15,736 nt of DNA from an uncultured Faecalibacterium sp. GTDB lineage: Bacteria; Bacillota; Clostridia; Oscillospirales; Ruminococcaceae. The first letter of the stretch is position 1, and each line of letters starts with the position of its first letter. The notes under the pieces were generated by a model. That model made no database searches, was not told the origin of the DNA, and saw only the letters and a program-made list of their open reading frames with translations. The position numbers were made by a program, and so were the translations under genes. Location of the stretch: assembly GCA_900772565.1 (NCBI GenBank), contig CAAHET010000118.1, positions 1 to 15,736 of the forward strand. Direction: 5' to 3'. Shown one piece after another: positions 14,487-15,736 of this stretch.

Positions 14487-15332
14487 TTACATTCCCTCCT
14501 GAGTCTTGAACAGGTTGCAGGCTGCCTCACGGGCGTGTGCCTCAAACGGGCGGTACATGGTGCCGCGTGCCATTGCCTCGTCAAAATCCACCAGATCGCC
14601 GTCAAAGTCCGGGCCGTCCACGCAGGCAAACTTGGTCTGACCGCCCACGGTCAGGCGGCAGCCGCCGCACATGCCGGTACCGTCGATCATGATGGGGTTC
14701 ATGGAAACGATGCTCTTCAGGCCGTGCTTCTGGCAGGTCTTGACCACGAACTTCATCATGATCAGCGGGCCGATGGTGATGACCAGATCGTACTGGTTGC
14801 CGGCAGCCACCAGCTCGTCCAGTGCAGCGGTGACCACACCCTTGGTGCCGTAGCTGCCGTCGTCGGTCATAATGCGCAACTCGTCGCTGCAGGCGTTGAA
14901 TTCGTCCTCAAGGATCAGCAGATCCTTATTGCGGAAGCCGACCACGCTGTGCACCACACAGCCCTGATCGTGCAGCTCCTTGGCGATGGGCAGTGCAATG
15001 GCGCAGCCCACGCCGCCGCCCACAACGCACACCTTCTTTAGACCCTCGGTCTCGGTGGCGCGGCCCAGCGGGCCGACAAAATCGTGGACACAATCGCCTG
15101 CGTTCAGGCTGTTCAGCTCCATGGTGGTACCACCCACGATCTGGAAAATGATATCCACAGTGCCCTTTTCGCGGTCGTAACCGGCCACGGTCAGGGGGAT
15201 ACGCTCGCTGTCCTCAAACGGACGAACAATGATGAACTGACCCGGCTTTGCCTTTTTGGCGATCAGCGGGGCTTCGATGACCATCTTTGTCACGGTGGGG
15301 TTCAGCGCGACCTTTTCAGTGATCTTATACAT
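14487..15332 (-). CDS. nfnA: NfnA: NADH-dependent ferredoxin:NADP+ oxidoreductase small subunit
   Basis: A 281-residue protein of the ferredoxin reductase/dihydroorotate dehydrogenase electron-transfer family. The FAD-binding barrel (1 to about 95) includes RIPLTVAG at 44-51 and GGTTMELN at 67-74. The NAD-binding domain has VVGGGVGCAIALPIAKEL at 103-120. The C-terminal [2Fe-2S] segment is IMIDGTGMCGGCRLTVGG with a later Cys: C222, C225 and C237, plus D217 two residues before the GMC. An Asp in place of a fourth Cys is characteristic of NfnA. Together with NfnB it reduces two NADP+ using NADH and reduced ferredoxin, or the reverse, in the cytosol of anaerobes. ATG 15332 follows AAAAAGGAG (15341-15349). 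It is the first gene of the pair. A plain sulfide dehydrogenase/PyrK role is less likely given the neighbour. Confidence 0.9.
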   Translation of the reverse strand: MYKITEKVALNPTVTKMVIEAPLIAKKAKPGQFIIVRPFEDSERIPLTVAGYDREKGTVDIIFQIVGGTTMELNSLNAGDCVHDFVGPLGRATETEGLKKVCVVGGGVGCAIALPIAKELHDQGCVVHSVVGFRNKDLLILEDEFNACSDELRIMTDDGSYGTKGVVTAALDELVAAGNQYDLVITIGPLIMMKFVVKTCQKHGLKSIVSMNPIMIDGTGMCGGCRLTVGGQTKFACVDGPDFDGDLVDFDEAMARGTMYRPFEAHAREAACNLFKTQEGM

Positions 15333-15385
15333 TGCGTTAGCTCCTTTTTGCTGGCAATTCCTTTTTCTTTTCTATAAATGGAAGC

Positions 15386-15403
15386 TGCACCCGCGCGGGT
15401 GCA
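15386..15403. repeat. Perfect 18-bp GC-rich palindrome in the nfnA leader
   Basis: TGCACCCGCGCGGGTGCA is its own reverse complement. As RNA it forms a 7-bp stem with a GCGC loop; as DNA it is a symmetric site that a dimeric regulator could bind. It lies between the nfnA promoter candidate and its ribosome binding site, about 20-40 bases into the predicted leader. On the - strand there is no T-run after it, so it is not a leftward terminator. Confidence 0.6.
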
Positions 15404-15430
15404 TTTTCCGTCTGACAAAGCGTCCTCTTT

Positions 15431-15459
15431 ATTATAATAGTTTGTGAAATAGAAAGCAA
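15431..15459 (-). promoter_or_regulatory. Candidate nfnAB promoter with a Rex-like half-site in the spacer
   Basis: On the - strand, TATAAT (15431-15436) lies 17 bases downstream of TTGCTT (15454-15459). The -10 is perfect and the -35 matches three of six positions. The spacer contains TTGTGAA on the + strand (15442-15448), one half of the published Bacillus-type Rex operator TTGTGAA-N4-TTCACAA. The other half is poorly matched (AAAGCAA). Confidence 0.6.
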
Positions 15460-15588
15460 CTGTATTTTGCTCATGCACACAGCGGTGCGAAACAGGGCGA
15501 AAAGGGCGGAGTCCTCGCCGCACGCAAAATAAAAAAGAACGTATCAGAGCTAAAAGACATTCTTTTTTGAAAAAATGTAAATTTGTGG
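15437..15588. other. Intergenic region between nfnAB and the tRNA gene
   Basis: The promoters of nfnAB (leftward) and tRNA-Gly (rightward) bound this stretch. No credible gene is seen. An inverted repeat AAAAAAGAA/TTCTTTTTT (15531-15539 with 15560-15568) and a strongly A/T-rich block (15560-15588) abut the tRNA promoter and resemble an UP element. Confidence 0.5.
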
Positions 15589-15617
15589 TTGACAACTGCC
15601 GGAGTGTGCGGTATAAT
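15589..15617 (+). promoter_or_regulatory. Consensus promoter for tRNA-Gly
   Basis: TTGACA (15589-15594) and TATAAT (15612-15617) are both perfect matches to the housekeeping sigma-factor consensus, separated by exactly 17 bases. The predicted start near 15624 lies about 40 bases before the mature tRNA. The A/T-rich block just upstream (15560-15588) could be an UP element. Confidence 0.93.
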
Positions 15618-15662
15618 AACCAACGTCGCCGGACGAAAGCCCGGTACAAACAAATGGAATGT

Positions 15663-15736
15663 GCGGCCGTAGCTCATCTGGTAGAGCGCCACCTTGCCAA
15701 GGTGGAGGTAGCGAGTTCGAGCCTCGTCGGCCGCTC
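15663..15736 (+). tRNA. tRNA-Gly, anticodon GCC
   Basis: A full cloverleaf folds. The acceptor stem is GCGGCCG (15663-15669) with CGGCCGC (15728-15734), and the D arm GCTC/GAGC is present. The anticodon stem CCACC/GGTGG holds the loop TTGCCAA, so the anticodon is GCC (15696-15698), reading GGC/GGU glycine codons. The T arm GCGAG/CTCGT contains TTCGAGC, with one G-U pair. The discriminator base is T15735. C15736 may be the first base of an encoded CCA, but the window ends there. Other tRNA genes may follow outside the window. Confidence 0.96.

Noticed and set aside
13067..14509. A 480-codon open frame on the + strand antisense to nfnB
   Set aside because: It starts inside the bidirectional terminator and mirrors nfnB. 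It lacks any domain pattern.
14486..14629. An upstream in-frame ATG for nfnB overlapping nfnA
   Set aside because: The added 48 residues are Arg/Thr/Trp-rich, typical of an out-of-frame reading of nfnA. ATG 14485 has AGGAGG and gives a family-length protein.
15412..15438. A rightward promoter CTGACA-N15-TATAAT overlapping the nfnAB promoter
   Set aside because: The 15-base spacing is too short, and there is a much better rightward promoter before the tRNA. The TATAAT overlap arises because ATTATAAT is nearly symmetric.
15302..15649. A 115-codon leftward open frame upstream of and overlapping nfnA
   Set aside because: It spans the intergenic promoters on both strands, has no convincing ribosome binding site and a low-complexity basic product.
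1..15736. Mobile elements, CRISPR arrays, prophage or defence genes
   Set aside because: I saw no spaced direct repeats, transposase or integrase motifs, target-site duplications or toxin-antitoxin pairs. All genes are core housekeeping types.

Overview
The window is chromosomal housekeeping DNA from a GC-rich member of the Firmicutes (Bacillota). The evidence is a Gram-positive-type PolC replicase, an adjacent Asp23-family/YloV (FakA-like) gene pair, strong AGGAGG-type ribosome binding sites, and an NfnAB electron-bifurcating transhydrogenase typical of anaerobes. A gut Clostridia lineage such as Faecalibacterium or another Oscillospiraceae/Ruminococcaceae member fits best. That placement is inferred from gene content and my impression of the protein sequences, not from a search.

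Region 1 (1-9770, + strand) is a long co-directional cluster: the 3' end of frr, then uppS, cdsA, dxr, rseP, ispG and polC, closed by a strong intrinsic terminator. The order resembles the frr-uppS-cdsA-dxr-rasP-proS-polC cluster of Bacillus subtilis, with ispG in the place of proS. Dxr and IspG are two MEP-pathway enzymes that supply isoprenoid precursors. UppS turns these into the undecaprenyl carrier for cell-wall synthesis, and CdsA supplies CDP-diacylglycerol for phospholipids. RseP is an intramembrane protease, and PolC replicates the chromosome. Several gaps between these genes hold RNA hairpins. A terminator-like one lies between frr and uppS, three small ones precede cdsA, one lies between dxr and rseP, and one between ispG and polC. 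This suggests graded expression along the transcript.

Region 2 (9725-12200) holds, on the - strand, a two-gene unit: an Asp23-family protein followed by a FakA/YloV-like protein. It has a recognisable promoter whose spacer carries an inverted repeat. It converges on polC across a gap holding three hairpins, and GU-wobble asymmetry assigns two of them to strands.

Region 3 (12200-13090) holds a lone + strand two-CBS-domain protein, possibly a nucleotide sensor, with a hairpin-rich leader. A bidirectional terminator separates it from the convergent nfn genes.

Region 4 (13091-15460, - strand) holds nfnA and nfnB. They are one base apart and encode the NADH-dependent reduced ferredoxin:NADP+ oxidoreductase. 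The upstream region has a candidate promoter containing a Rex-like half-site and a perfect 18-bp palindrome in the leader.

Region 5 (15460-15736) carries a consensus sigma-70-type promoter driving a tRNA-Gly(GCC), which runs to the right edge. I found no mobile element, CRISPR array, prophage or defence system. The window is mostly ordinary core genome, and the points worth a second look are mainly regulatory.
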